In this document: positions 24,744-33,328 of the stretch, piece by piece
Position numbering within the stretch: the first letter of the stretch is position 1
Layout of the letters: the number at the start of each line of letters is the position of its first letter
Source of the DNA: an uncultured Sphingomonadaceae bacterium
GTDB lineage: Bacteria; Pseudomonadota; Alphaproteobacteria; Sphingomonadales; Sphingomonadaceae
Direction of reading: 5' to 3'
Assembly (NCBI GenBank): GCA_946479505.1
Contig: CAMLGC010000010.1
Span: 1 to 64,000, forward strand
DNA length: 64,000 bases
Made by a program: the position numbers and the translations under genes
Notes under the pieces: generated by a model
The model's input: only the letters and a program-made list of their open reading frames with translations
Told to the model about the DNA's origin: nothing
Database searches by the model: none

Positions 24744-25307
24744 ATGGACGAAACGATCGCAGGTGAGGAACGACCGATGGGCGCCGGCTGGGGGTGGCTG
24801 CTCGCTTATGGCATCCTGTCGCTGATCCTGGGCATCGCCGCGTTTCTGTGGCCGTTCTCGGCAACGATCGCGGCGACGCTCATCATCGGCAGCTTCTTCA
24901 TCGCGGCCGGGATCGTCTCGATCGGGGCCGGGCTGTTCGGCGGCGCGCGCGACGGCCGGGGCTATGCGATCGGATTCGGGATCGTCTCGGTGATCGTCGG
25001 CGCGATCATGGCGTTCGAGCCCGCGACGGGCGCGCTGTCGCTGACGTTGCTGGTGATCGTCTGGCTCGGCGTGCGCGGGCTGCTCGAGCTCGTCGCGGCG
25101 GTCAACTCGCCCGCGCATCGCGGCTGGATGATCGCGCTCGGCATCCTCAACCTGCTGCTCGCGTTGGTCGTGCTCGGTACGATCTCATGGTCCGCATTGA
25201 CGCTGCCCGGCTATATCCTCGGGATCAGCTTCCTGTTCGCAGGCGTGGTCGAGATCACCCGTGCGCTCGCGCACAAGAAGGGCGCGCAGGCGTTTACGAT
25301 GGGATGA
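24744..25307 (+). CDS. HdeD-family (DUF308) membrane protein
   Basis: A 187-residue protein with about six transmembrane helices and repeated small-residue-rich segments (ILSLILGIAAFLWPFSA, SFFIAAGIVSIGAGLFGG and later copies), typical of the HdeD acid-resistance family. GGAGGG lies six bases before the ATG. Divergent from dnaE. The physiological role is inferred from the family only. Confidence 0.88.
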   Translation: MDETIAGEERPMGAGWGWLLAYGILSLILGIAAFLWPFSATIAATLIIGSFFIAAGIVSIGAGLFGGARDGRGYAIGFGIVSVIVGAIMAFEPATGALSLTLLVIVWLGVRGLLELVAAVNSPAHRGWMIALGILNLLLALVVLGTISWSALTLPGYILGISFLFAGVVEITRALAHKKGAQAFTMG

Positions 25308-25349
25308 CCGACACCCGGATTTCGCGATCCTGAATCCGATCAAAACCCA

Positions 25350-25742
25350 TTACCCGATCATCCCGCCCCCCGGCGCGCCGCGCGCCATCAGCCGGCCGAT
25401 CGCGTCGAACAGCGAATCCATCGCGACCGGCTTGAACAGCACCTCGTCGGCGCCGGCTTCCAGGCAACGGTCGCGCAGGTCGGCGGCGGTGTCGGCAGTA
25501 ACGACGATGATCGGGAGCGCGGCCTTGGCATCGCCGCGCGCGCGGATGTGCCGAATCGCGCTGAAGCCGTCCATGCCGGGCATCCGAAGATCGACCAACG
25601 CGACGTCGTAATCGTGTTCGTCGATCAGCCGGAGCCCCTGTTCGGCGTCTTCGGCGCCCGTCATCGTCGCCCCGGCGACGTCGAGCATGTCCTTGACGAC
25701 GCGGCGATTCATCGCGTCGTCTTCGATGAAGAGGACGTTCAT
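25350..25742 (-). CDS. single-domain response regulator (CheY-like receiver)
   Basis: A 130-residue stand-alone receiver. The acidic pocket EDD is at residues 7-9, the phosphoacceptor D51 in DLRMPGMDG, T82 in VVTAD and K104 in FKP. It has no output domain. It lies next to the TPR-histidine kinase on the same strand, so it is a likely phosphotransfer partner. An in-frame GTG at 25748 would add two residues. Confidence 0.92.
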   Translation of the reverse strand: MNVLFIEDDAMNRRVVKDMLDVAGATMTGAEDAEQGLRLIDEHDYDVALVDLRMPGMDGFSAIRHIRARGDAKAALPIIVVTADTAADLRDRCLEAGADEVLFKPVAMDSLFDAIGRLMARGAPGGGMIG

Positions 25743-25808
25743 GCGCACCCGTTCCCCGTTTCAGCGGGTTGTTTCGGTAGTGAATTCATTCTTGGGAGCG
25801 TTATCTTC

Positions 25809-28319
25809 TCATGCCGCGTCGGACACAAGCGCATCCCCGCGGTAACCGGTTTCAGACAATCCCGATCTGGGAAACAATCGGGCGCGCAGCTCGGCGCCGG
25901 CAATCGGCTTGTCGATCACGAGATCGACCCCCGATGCCGCCACCGCTGCACGTGCGCTCGTGCTAGCACACCAGAGCAACACTGTCTTGGTTCTATACGA
26001 CACCGCCGTTGCAGAAAAGTCCTTGATCGCCTCCGCAAGGCCGATATCTCCGGCGATCGCGCCTTCATCGACGATCGCCAGCGCGAACGGCCGCGCCGTT
26101 ACCAGCCGGCGCGCGTCATCGAGCGATCCGGCCACCTCGATCCATGGCACGCACGGCTCGAACAAGGCACGCATCATGCTCCGCGTGATCGGGTTGCGCT
26201 CGACGATCAGCAGCCCGCGATCGGCGTCCGGAGCATGCTCGACAGCAGCACGCGGCGCGGCCTCGATCAGTGGCAGATCGATCGTGAAGGTCGATCCCTC
26301 GCCCGCAACGCTCTCGACCGCCACGTCGCCGCCCATCGCGCGCGCGAGATTGCGGCAGATCGCGAGCCCCAGCCCGGTGCCGCCGAACCGCCGCGTGGTC
26401 GACGTATCCGCCTGCCGGAACGATTCGAAGATCGCATCGAGCTTGTCGGGCGCGATTCCGATGCCGGTGTCGCTGACGCTGATGCGCACCCGGGGATGGC
26501 CGTCCTCGGTTACCGCGCGCGCGCCGAGGGCGATCCGCCCGGCAGCGGTGAACTTGAGCGCGTTGGCGAGCAGATTGAACACCACCTGCCGCAGCCGCGC
26601 GGCATCCCCCATCACCAGCGCCGGGCAGCCGTCGAGCGAGAGCGCGAAGTCGATGCCCTTGGCGCGGGCCTGTTCCTCCCACATCCGCGCGACGTCGGTA
26701 AGCACGGCGCAGACGTCCATCTCGGCATGCTCGATGGTCATGTTGCCGGTCTCGATCTTGGCGACGTCGAGGATGTCGTCGACCAGCGCGCGCATCGTCA
26801 CCCCCGCACCGTGGACGATCTCGATCCGCTCGCGCGTGTCCGGCGCCAGACGCGCGTCGGCGAGCATCACCTGCGTCATGCCGAGGATGCCGTTCAGCGG
26901 CGTGCGGATCTCGTGGCTCGTCGTCGCCAGGAACTCGGTCTTGGCGGCGAGGGCCTTGGCGAGCGCGGTGTTGGTTTCGGCAAGGCCGACATTGGCCGCG
27001 CGCACCTGGTTACGGCTGCGGCGGATCGCGAAGATGCCGAAGACCAGCAGCGTGACGACGATCAGCGCGGCGACTGCCGCCGCGATGAACACGATCCGCT
27101 GAAAGCGCGCGCTCTCGCGCTCGTAGCGGATGCCGCGACGCAGCTCCTCGGCCTTGAGCTGCGCGATCTTGAGGTTCTGGTTGGCATAATCGAACCGCGC
27201 GGCCATCAGCGCGGTGTTGGTCGATGCCGCGAGCTTGGCGGTCTGGTCGTCGAGCCGCTTGAGCGCCTCGAGATGCTCAAGCGCGAGCGCCTCGTCTCCC
27301 GTCTCCTTGTAGATCTGGTAGGCGGTCTCGTGCAGGTCGCGATAGGCGAGCGTCGACGTGTCGATATCGACATCGGCGAGCGCCTCCCCGATCAGGCGCC
27401 GCGCCTTCGCGATATCGCCCCGGTGCTGCGCCAGCGTCGCGGAAATGCCGAGAAACTGGGCGCGTGCGGTGGAATCATCGTCGGTGCGAAGCGCCAAACC
27501 TCGCGCGATCGTTCGCTCGGCATCGTCGAGCCGGCCCATCAGGATTTGCGTTCGAGCGACATTGCGCAGGATGCGGCTTTGCTGCGAGGCGCTATCCATC
27601 TTTTCTGCAAGCGCGAGCGCGGCTTCGAACTGCGCTTCGGCGTCGGCCAGGCGCCCGACCGCCTTCAGGGCATTGGCGCGATTATTGTATATTGCGAGCA
27701 GCAGGCTCGGATCGGCGCGATAGGCGTCGAGCGCCTGGTCGTAATAACGCAGCGCGGTCGTGTTGTCGTTGGCCTCGCGATACAGCGACGCGATCGACAG
27801 CAAGGCAATCGCCTGGCTCCGGGTGTCTCCGATGTCGCGAAAGACGCGATGCGCCTTGTGGTATTCGGAAAGCGCTCCGGCGACGTCCGGCAGCGCCGAA
27901 TCGATTCCGCCGCGAGACAGCAGGATGTCGCCTTTGAGCTTCGACGCCTTGCTTTGGGGCCCGACCGCAAGCCACGCATGGTGAATGAGCGGCTTTGCCC
28001 GATCGATTTCATTGAGCCGGATGAGCGCCTCGCCCGCAAGCCAATAGGCGGTCGCCTCCGCGTTGGCCTCGTCCTTGGTTGCCGAATCGCTTCGTGCAAG
28101 CGCAGCGGCGGTTTTGGCGAGCGCAAGCGTGCGCTGCGGATTCGAAAGCATGCTCGCCTTCGCATCGGCGATCAGCGCGTCGAAACGCGCGCTGCCAGCC
28201 TTTCTCCCGTCAACGGGTCGCGCCAGGGCGCCGGCACCGGGTGCGCACGCGATGCCACCACAGAGCAGCAATACGCCGAACAGGGCGGCAAACATCTGAC
28301 TGATCCGTAGGCAGCGCAT
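25809..28319 (-). CDS. TPR-containing hybrid sensor histidine kinase
   Basis: An 836-residue protein. It has an N-terminal signal peptide (SQMFAALFGVLLLCGGIACA), then about 350 periplasmic residues of TPR-like helices, a transmembrane helix (IVFIAAAVAALIVVTLLVFGIF), and a HisKA domain with SHEIRTPLN (H469). The HATPase follows with N-box FNLLANALKF, G1 DTGIGI and G2 GGTGLGLAI. The C-terminus is receiver-like: LLIVERNPITRSMM, a lone D in AIVDEG and K in VIDKPI. Its acidic pair is replaced by E-R-N, so phosphoacceptance is doubtful. AGGTGAGG precedes the start. The separate receiver downstream may do the phosphorelay job. Confidence 0.9.
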   Translation of the reverse strand: MRCLRISQMFAALFGVLLLCGGIACAPGAGALARPVDGRKAGSARFDALIADAKASMLSNPQRTLALAKTAAALARSDSATKDEANAEATAYWLAGEALIRLNEIDRAKPLIHHAWLAVGPQSKASKLKGDILLSRGGIDSALPDVAGALSEYHKAHRVFRDIGDTRSQAIALLSIASLYREANDNTTALRYYDQALDAYRADPSLLLAIYNNRANALKAVGRLADAEAQFEAALALAEKMDSASQQSRILRNVARTQILMGRLDDAERTIARGLALRTDDDSTARAQFLGISATLAQHRGDIAKARRLIGEALADVDIDTSTLAYRDLHETAYQIYKETGDEALALEHLEALKRLDDQTAKLAASTNTALMAARFDYANQNLKIAQLKAEELRRGIRYERESARFQRIVFIAAAVAALIVVTLLVFGIFAIRRSRNQVRAANVGLAETNTALAKALAAKTEFLATTSHEIRTPLNGILGMTQVMLADARLAPDTRERIEIVHGAGVTMRALVDDILDVAKIETGNMTIEHAEMDVCAVLTDVARMWEEQARAKGIDFALSLDGCPALVMGDAARLRQVVFNLLANALKFTAAGRIALGARAVTEDGHPRVRISVSDTGIGIAPDKLDAIFESFRQADTSTTRRFGGTGLGLAICRNLARAMGGDVAVESVAGEGSTFTIDLPLIEAAPRAAVEHAPDADRGLLIVERNPITRSMMRALFEPCVPWIEVAGSLDDARRLVTARPFALAIVDEGAIAGDIGLAEAIKDFSATAVSYRTKTVLLWCASTSARAAVAASGVDLVIDKPIAGAELRARLFPRSGLSETGYRGDALVSDAA

Positions 28320-28335
28320 GACCTCACCTGTCATC

Positions 28336-28355
28336 AGCCGGGTTAAGGCCCGGCT
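28336..28355. other. hairpin between EAL gene and kinase gene
   Basis: A 7-bp perfect stem, AGCCGGG/CCCGGCT, with a 6-nt loop lies in the 47-bp gap between two minus-strand genes. No T-run follows, so it is more likely an RNA-stability or partial-termination element than a full terminator. Confidence 0.4.
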
Positions 28356-28366
28356 AAGAGAAGCCT

Positions 28367-29806
28367 TTAGGCACTCTTCCAGAAGCTCGCCGGGCGGACG
28401 AACGCGTCCTTGGGGTCGGCCAGCCGCTCGGGATCGTTGCCGCCGTCCAGGAACTGGCGCAGCGCATCGAACGAAATCGGACGGCTGATGAGAAAGCCTT
28501 GGGCGATGTCGCAGCCCATGACCGACAGAAGCGCCAGCGCCGCCGGCGATTCCACGCCTTCGGCGGTCACCTCCATCTCGAGCGCGTGCGCCAGATCGAT
28601 CGTCGAGCGCACGATCAGCGGATCGCGGTTGCTGCTGGTGAGCTGGAGCACGAACATCTTGTCGATCTTGAGCTCGCGCGCCGGCAACTGCTTGAGGTAG
28701 GCGAGCGACGACAGCCCCGCCCCGTAATCGTCGATCGCGATCGGGATGCCGATATCGGCGAAGGTCCGCAGATGCCCGATCGCGGTCTCCGGATCGCGGA
28801 TCACCGACGTCTCGGTGATCTCGAACCCGATCCGGGCGGCGGAGCCCGATACCAGCCGGCATGCTTCCTCGACGAAGCCGGTGTCGGCGAGCAACTGGCC
28901 GGAGATATTGATCGACAGAACGATGTCGTGGCCCTGTGCGGCGAGGCGCCGCTGGTCGGCGATCACCTGGCGCAGCGTCCACAGCGTGAGCGGCCCGATC
29001 TCGCGACATTCCTCCGCGACTGGAATGAAATCGCCAGGCAGGATCAGCCCGCGCGTCGGATGCTGCCACCGCACGAGCGCCTCGGCACCCGCAACCTGTT
29101 GCCCGCGCAGATGAAGCTTGGGCTGGTATTGCAGGAACATCTCGCCTTTGGCGAGTGCGTGCCTGAGATCACGCGTGAGCGTCAGCCGATCGAACGCCGG
29201 CGTGCCTCGCGAAAGATCGCGCAACACGGTGCGCTGCTCGCTCCGTGCCAGCGCGATCGCCTCCTCGGCCTCCTCGATCAGGCGGGTTTCCTCGAGCTGG
29301 CGCACCTGGCCCGTCGCGGCGCCCCACAACATGTCGAGCCGGTGCGGCTCGCCGTCGATCGTGAGCGGCGGCTCGAAGGCGGCGGCCAGGTCCGCGAGCA
29401 GGGTCCCCGCCTCGCCGAGATCGCGAAGGTCGACCGTCACCTCCACCATTGCGCGCCCGACCGCGATCGTTGTGGCGGTCGGAACACAGGCGGATACCCG
29501 TTGGGCAACGTCGGCCACCAGCCGATCGGCGCGCGCGGCGCCGAGCAATCGGCGCAGCGCCGCAAAGTTCGTGATTTCCGCCAGGCCGAGCAGCCGCCAT
29601 CCGACGAACGGGAGACCGACCGACCGATCTTCGCAATGGCCCCGCCTGCCGGTGAGGAAGATGCCCGAATAGCCCGCCCGGCCCACCCGCTCGACGGCGG
29701 GCGACGATGTCGCATCCCCGCTCGCCGACAAGGCGGAGGCCAGCAGAGCCTGCTTGCGGCGTGCAAAACCTCCAACGGTCGATTCACGAGCGTGCGAGCG
29801 CATCAT
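28367..29806 (-). CDS. EAL-domain cyclic-di-GMP phosphodiesterase
   Basis: A 479-residue cytoplasmic protein. The first ~220 residues resemble a degenerate GGDEF-like domain with no GGDEF signature. The C-terminal EAL domain has EALVRW, NISGQ, ITETS, DDYGAG, KIDK and EGVES, so the metal- and substrate-binding residues are present and the domain should be active. It would hydrolyse c-di-GMP to pGpG. It lies upstream of the hybrid kinase on the same strand and is divergent from the 17-codon gene. Confidence 0.93.
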   Translation of the reverse strand: MMRSHARESTVGGFARRKQALLASALSASGDATSSPAVERVGRAGYSGIFLTGRRGHCEDRSVGLPFVGWRLLGLAEITNFAALRRLLGAARADRLVADVAQRVSACVPTATTIAVGRAMVEVTVDLRDLGEAGTLLADLAAAFEPPLTIDGEPHRLDMLWGAATGQVRQLEETRLIEEAEEAIALARSEQRTVLRDLSRGTPAFDRLTLTRDLRHALAKGEMFLQYQPKLHLRGQQVAGAEALVRWQHPTRGLILPGDFIPVAEECREIGPLTLWTLRQVIADQRRLAAQGHDIVLSINISGQLLADTGFVEEACRLVSGSAARIGFEITETSVIRDPETAIGHLRTFADIGIPIAIDDYGAGLSSLAYLKQLPARELKIDKMFVLQLTSSNRDPLIVRSTIDLAHALEMEVTAEGVESPAALALLSVMGCDIAQGFLISRPISFDALRQFLDGGNDPERLADPKDAFVRPASFWKSA

Positions 29807-29883
29807 CGCTGCGGTCTAGCGCGACACCCTGAAGGAACCTTTAACCCGCGCATGCCGCCGCGAACGTCCGATGCGCACGCCGA

Positions 29884-29912
29884 TTGCTTTATCCTTAAGA
29901 TTCAGGTAATAA
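29884..29912 (+). promoter_or_regulatory. putative promoter of the 17-codon gene
   Basis: TTGCTT (29884-29889) and TAATAA (29907-29912) are separated by 17 bp in a markedly AT-rich patch. The match to the -10 consensus is only moderate. A 6-bp stem-loop (ACGCTC-CATT-GAGCGT, 29919-29934) lies where the mRNA 5' end would be. Confidence 0.55.
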
Positions 29913-29953
29913 ATCCTAACGCTCCATTGAGCGTAAAAAAGGGAGATTACACA

Positions 29954-30007
29954 ATGGCCAACATGTTTTTCGTGGTCACCCACGGCGAAGACATCCGCCC
30001 CTGGTGA
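29954..30007 (+). CDS. 17-residue peptide gene, unknown function
   Basis: An ATG at 29954 with a strong GGGAG site eight bases upstream, reached through a run of six A residues, opens a 17-codon frame MANMFFVVTHGEDIRPW and a TGA. It has its own promoter-like sequence, a 5' stem-loop, a long 3' hairpin and a terminator (30159-30202), giving a transcript of about 280 nt. No plus-strand gene follows for 11 kb, so it is not a leader of a downstream gene. The peptide is hydrophobic at the N-terminus and ends in the stiff Arg-Pro-Trp. It might be a small regulatory peptide, a precursor, or an ORF on a dual-function sRNA; I do not recognise it. Confidence 0.6.
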   Translation: MANMFFVVTHGEDIRPW

Positions 30008-30015
30008 ACGGTTTT

Positions 30016-30070
30016 GATCCGGGTAGCGGCTGATTTGTCCTGTTTTCAGGAAGTTGGTCGCTCCCGGATC
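30016..30070 (+). ncRNA. long imperfect hairpin in the 3' part of the 17-codon transcript
   Basis: GATCCGGG at 30016-30023 pairs with 30063-30070, then GCG/CGC, a run of mostly G-U-rich pairs, and a terminal TCCTG-TTTT-CAGGA hairpin. The structure starts nine bases after the stop codon. It may stabilise the RNA, or the transcript may act as an sRNA. Confidence 0.5.
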
Positions 30071-30158
30071 GTATCCCGCCCGATCCTCGGCATTCGGGCG
30101 ACGTCAATCGACGACCCATGGCGCGACGATTGAGATGGACAAGTGTCCTTGATTCGTT

Positions 30159-30202
30159 CCGGCTTCGAAACGCCGGCCCCGAACGGAAACGGCGTTTTTT
30201 TT
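30159..30202 (+). terminator. terminator of the 17-codon transcript, with competing stem
   Basis: AACGCCG (30169-30175) pairs with CGGCGTT (30190-30196), followed by further T residues to 30202. An alternative stem, CCGGC (30159-30163) with GCCGG (30172-30176), uses the same bases and would disrupt the terminator, so attenuation is possible. The T-run is on the plus strand, so this is not the end signal of the efflux operon. Confidence 0.8.
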
Positions 30203-30245
30203 GAGAGCGCTACCCAGCTAAACAGCAAGGCAGGTCGGGCCGCGG

Positions 30246-31739
30246 TCAGCGTGCAGACGCATCCGTCGCCTGGTCACGCGCATCGCTCGCCCGCCACCCT
30301 CCGCCCATCGCCTTGAACAAGGCCGCGATATCCTGCCGCAGGCGGGCATCGCTCTCGGCGATCTGCTCGCGCGTTTCGAGAACGTCCGTCTGCGCGTCGA
30401 GCAGCGCATCCTGTGCGACGAAGCCGGTCTGGTAGCGCGCCCGCGCCGCATGTTCCGACGCCTCTCGATCGGCTAGCGCCCGGTTCAGCACCGCGCCGCG
30501 GCGGCGTTCGGCCTCGACCCGCGCAAGCGCATCTTCGACGTCGCGCAAGCCCCGCAGCACAACCGCCTTGTAGTTCTGATACGCCTGCTCGCGATCCTCG
30601 CGACGCATTCCCACGGTCGCCTGGCGCCGGCCCCAGTCGAGCAGCGGAAAGCGCGCGGCGGCAGCGCCCGTCGCCTGGAGGCTGTCGCCTTCGACCAACG
30701 ACGCGAGCGACGACGAGATCAGCTCGACCATCCCCGTCAGGCTGAACCTGGGATAGAGATCGGCCACCGCGACACCGATGTCGGCGGTTGCTGCGGCAAG
30801 CTGCCGCTCTGCCGCGCGGATGTCGGGCCGGCGGCGCAGCAGATCGGACGGCAGGCCGGGCGGCACCGTCGGCACCGGGCCGAGCGCGTCCGGCGTCGCT
30901 GCCAGCTCGCCGGTCAGCCCCTCGGGCGGCTGTCCGGTCAGGATGCCGAGCGCGTGCATCCGCACCGCGATATCGGCGCGCAGCGGCTCGATCCGCGCCT
31001 CGGTCGCGGTGAGGCTGCCGCGCTGGCGCGTCACGTCGATATCGGGAACGAGCCCGACCCGGGCGGTGTGCGCCGCAATCTCGAGCGCGCGCCGCCGGCG
31101 GTCGAGCTCCTCTTCGATGATCCGCACCTGCTCCTGGTCGAGCCGCAGCGCGACATAGGCGTCCGCCACCTCGGCGGCGAGCGTTACCGCCGCGTCGCTC
31201 CGGTTCCACAATGCGGCCGCGGTGCGCGCTTCGGCCGCCTCCACGCCGCGGCGCGCGCCGCCGAACAGGTCGAGCTCCCAGCTCGCGTCGAAACCGAGCG
31301 CATAGGTGGTGATCCCGTCCCCCGGCAGCGCGATGCCGCCGCCTTGCCCGTCACCGCCGCCCTGCCCGCCGAACTGTCGCGCCAGTGACGAGAAGCCCGC
31401 ATTCTTGCTGAAATGGACATGGCTGACATTGCCGGTCGCGTCGATCGTCGGCTTCCCGCGCCCGCGCGCCGCGATCTCCTGCAACCGCGCCTGCCGCACC
31501 CGCGATGCCGCGATCGCCATATCGGGGCTGTCCGCAAGCGCGCGGCCGACCAACGCGTCGAGCTGCGTGTCGCCGAAGGCCTCCCACCAGCGCGCCGGAT
31601 CGACCGCCGTGCCCGCCGCCGGCTGCGCCCCCGCGAAAGCAGCCGGCATCGGCATTTCGGGCGGGTGGTAATCCGGCCCGACCGTGCAGCTCGCGGCGAG
31701 CAGCGCTGCGGCGAGACCGAGAGCAACCTTCCGGGTCAA
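30246..31739 (-). CDS. NodT-family outer-membrane efflux lipoprotein
   Basis: A 497-residue TolC-like outer-membrane factor. The N-terminal lipobox LAASC gives a lipid-attached C18 followed by TVGPDYHPPE, and two repeated coiled-coil efflux domains are visible (ADAYVALRLDQEQVRIIEEELDRRR; AERQLAAATADIGVAVADLYP). The TTG at 31739 overlaps the EmrB stop (TTGA) and has GGAGGA eight bases upstream. Third structural gene of the efflux operon; it forms the outer-membrane channel with EmrA and EmrB. Confidence 0.92.
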   Translation of the reverse strand: MTRKVALGLAAALLAASCTVGPDYHPPEMPMPAAFAGAQPAAGTAVDPARWWEAFGDTQLDALVGRALADSPDMAIAASRVRQARLQEIAARGRGKPTIDATGNVSHVHFSKNAGFSSLARQFGGQGGGDGQGGGIALPGDGITTYALGFDASWELDLFGGARRGVEAAEARTAAALWNRSDAAVTLAAEVADAYVALRLDQEQVRIIEEELDRRRRALEIAAHTARVGLVPDIDVTRQRGSLTATEARIEPLRADIAVRMHALGILTGQPPEGLTGELAATPDALGPVPTVPPGLPSDLLRRRPDIRAAERQLAAATADIGVAVADLYPRFSLTGMVELISSSLASLVEGDSLQATGAAAARFPLLDWGRRQATVGMRREDREQAYQNYKAVVLRGLRDVEDALARVEAERRRGAVLNRALADREASEHAARARYQTGFVAQDALLDAQTDVLETREQIAESDARLRQDIAALFKAMGGGWRASDARDQATDASAR

Positions 31740-33325
31740 TGCGCCATTCCTCCTCCGCCCCGCCCGCGCTTCGGGCTGCGCATCAGCAGCGCGACCGGCG
31801 AAACCACCAGCACCACGATCATCAGCACGCGAAAGACGTCGAGAAAGGCGAGCATCGTCGCCTGCCGCTGCACCTGCTGATAGAGGATCGCGAGCGGCAC
31901 CATGTCGCCCAGCCCGCCGAGCGCGTTCTGCGCGCCGGCGAGCCAATGCGTATAGGTCGGATCGAGCGGGTTCAATCGCTCGACCAGATACGATTGGTGC
32001 TCCTGCCGGTATCCTGCGAGCAGGGTCTGCGAAACCGAAATGCCGAGCGTGCCGCCGAGATTGCGGAACACGTTGAGCAGGCTCGATGCCTGCGCGGTCT
32101 TGGTCTGCGGCAGCCCGACATAGGCGACCGCGTTGATCGGCACGAACAGGAAAGGCAGCGCCACCGACTGGTAGAGCCGCGCGATCGCCGCATCGGAAAA
32201 CGAGATGTCGGCGTTGAGGTTCGCCATGTTCCACAGCGCCCCGGCCTGGACGAGCAAGGCCGGGAACAGCAGGAAACGCACGTCCACCTTGTCCGAAAGC
32301 CGCCCCGCGAACGGCACCGCCACCAGGGTCGCCAGGCCGCCCGCGGTCAGCGCCAGCCCTGCATCGAGCGCGCTGTAGCCGAGCACCTGCTGGAGCATCT
32401 GCGGAATGAGCTGCGTCGTTCCGAACAGGATCATGCCGACCGTCGCCATCACCACGATCGTCAGCGCGAAATTGCGGTTCTTGAGCAGCCTGAGATCGAT
32501 CACCGGATCGTCGTGGTTGAGCTCCCACAGCACGAGCGCGATCAACGACGTGATCGAGATACCGGCGGTCGCGATGATGAAGCCGCTGGTGAACCACCCC
32601 TCGCGCTCGCCGCGGTCGAGCGTGATCTCGAGAAAACCCAGCCCGAGGAAGATCAGCGCGACGCCGACATAGTCGATCCGCAAGCCCCGCCGGAGCCGTT
32701 GAGCCCGATCCTTCCTGATCTGCTCGGGCTCGTCGACGAAGATCTCGACGAGGAACAACGCCGCGATCCCCACCGGCACGTTGATGAGGAAGATCCAGTG
32801 CCAGCTCGCATGCTCGGTGATGTAGCCGCCCAATGTCGGCCCGAAGACCGGACCCACGACGACGACGATCGCGAACGCCGCGAACGCCATGCCGCGCTTT
32901 TCGGGCGGGAAGGTGTCCGCGAGGATCGACTGCTCCACCGGCGCGAGCCCGCCCCCGCCGATCCCCTGGAAAACGCGCGCGATGACGAGGGTCGAAAGGT
33001 TGGGCGCGATCCCGCACAAGAACGACGACAGCGTGAACAGCGCGATCGAGATCATGAAATAGCGCTTCCGCCCGATCGCATCGCTCAGCCAGCCGCTGAT
33101 CGGGATCACCACCGCGTTGGCGACCAGATAGCTCGTCAGGATCCACGTCGCCTGATCGGTCGAGATCGACAGCCCGCCCGCAATATGCCCCAGGCTCACA
33201 TTCGCGATCGAGGTGTCGAGCACCTCCATGAAGGTCGGCAGCGAGATGATCGAGACGATCAGCCACGGGCTGTACGGCCCCGCCGCCGAGCGCGTCGGCG
33301 TCCAGGCGTGGCCGGCGCTCACCAT
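31736..33325 (-). CDS. emrB: DHA2-family MFS multidrug transporter (EmrB type)
   Basis: A 529-residue inner-membrane protein with about 14 transmembrane helices. Motif A is GWLSDAIGRKRYF, and the family signature at the first helix is FMEVLDTSIANVSL. GPTLGGYITEHASWHWIFLINVPVG is motif C and beyond. It exports drugs using the proton gradient, in complex with the EmrA adaptor and the NodT channel encoded beside it. It lies 3 bp from emrA and overlaps the NodT start. Confidence 0.94.
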   Translation of the reverse strand: MVSAGHAWTPTRSAAGPYSPWLIVSIISLPTFMEVLDTSIANVSLGHIAGGLSISTDQATWILTSYLVANAVVIPISGWLSDAIGRKRYFMISIALFTLSSFLCGIAPNLSTLVIARVFQGIGGGGLAPVEQSILADTFPPEKRGMAFAAFAIVVVVGPVFGPTLGGYITEHASWHWIFLINVPVGIAALFLVEIFVDEPEQIRKDRAQRLRRGLRIDYVGVALIFLGLGFLEITLDRGEREGWFTSGFIIATAGISITSLIALVLWELNHDDPVIDLRLLKNRNFALTIVVMATVGMILFGTTQLIPQMLQQVLGYSALDAGLALTAGGLATLVAVPFAGRLSDKVDVRFLLFPALLVQAGALWNMANLNADISFSDAAIARLYQSVALPFLFVPINAVAYVGLPQTKTAQASSLLNVFRNLGGTLGISVSQTLLAGYRQEHQSYLVERLNPLDPTYTHWLAGAQNALGGLGDMVPLAILYQQVQRQATMLAFLDVFRVLMIVVLVVSPVALLMRSPKRGRGGGGMAH

Positions 33326-33328
33326 CGC

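Noticed and set aside
24636..25118. N-terminal extension of DnaE up to 25118
   Set aside because: The extension is low-complexity antisense of the HdeD-like gene; DnaE homology begins at MPHSAF.
29884..30007. The 17-codon ORF as an attenuator leader for a downstream gene
   Set aside because: No plus-strand gene follows; the next genes are on the minus strand and a terminator intervenes.
30046..30228. 60-residue minus-strand frame opposite the 3' part of the 17-codon transcript
   Set aside because: No ribosome binding site, no motif, and it overlaps the hairpin and terminator of the plus-strand unit.
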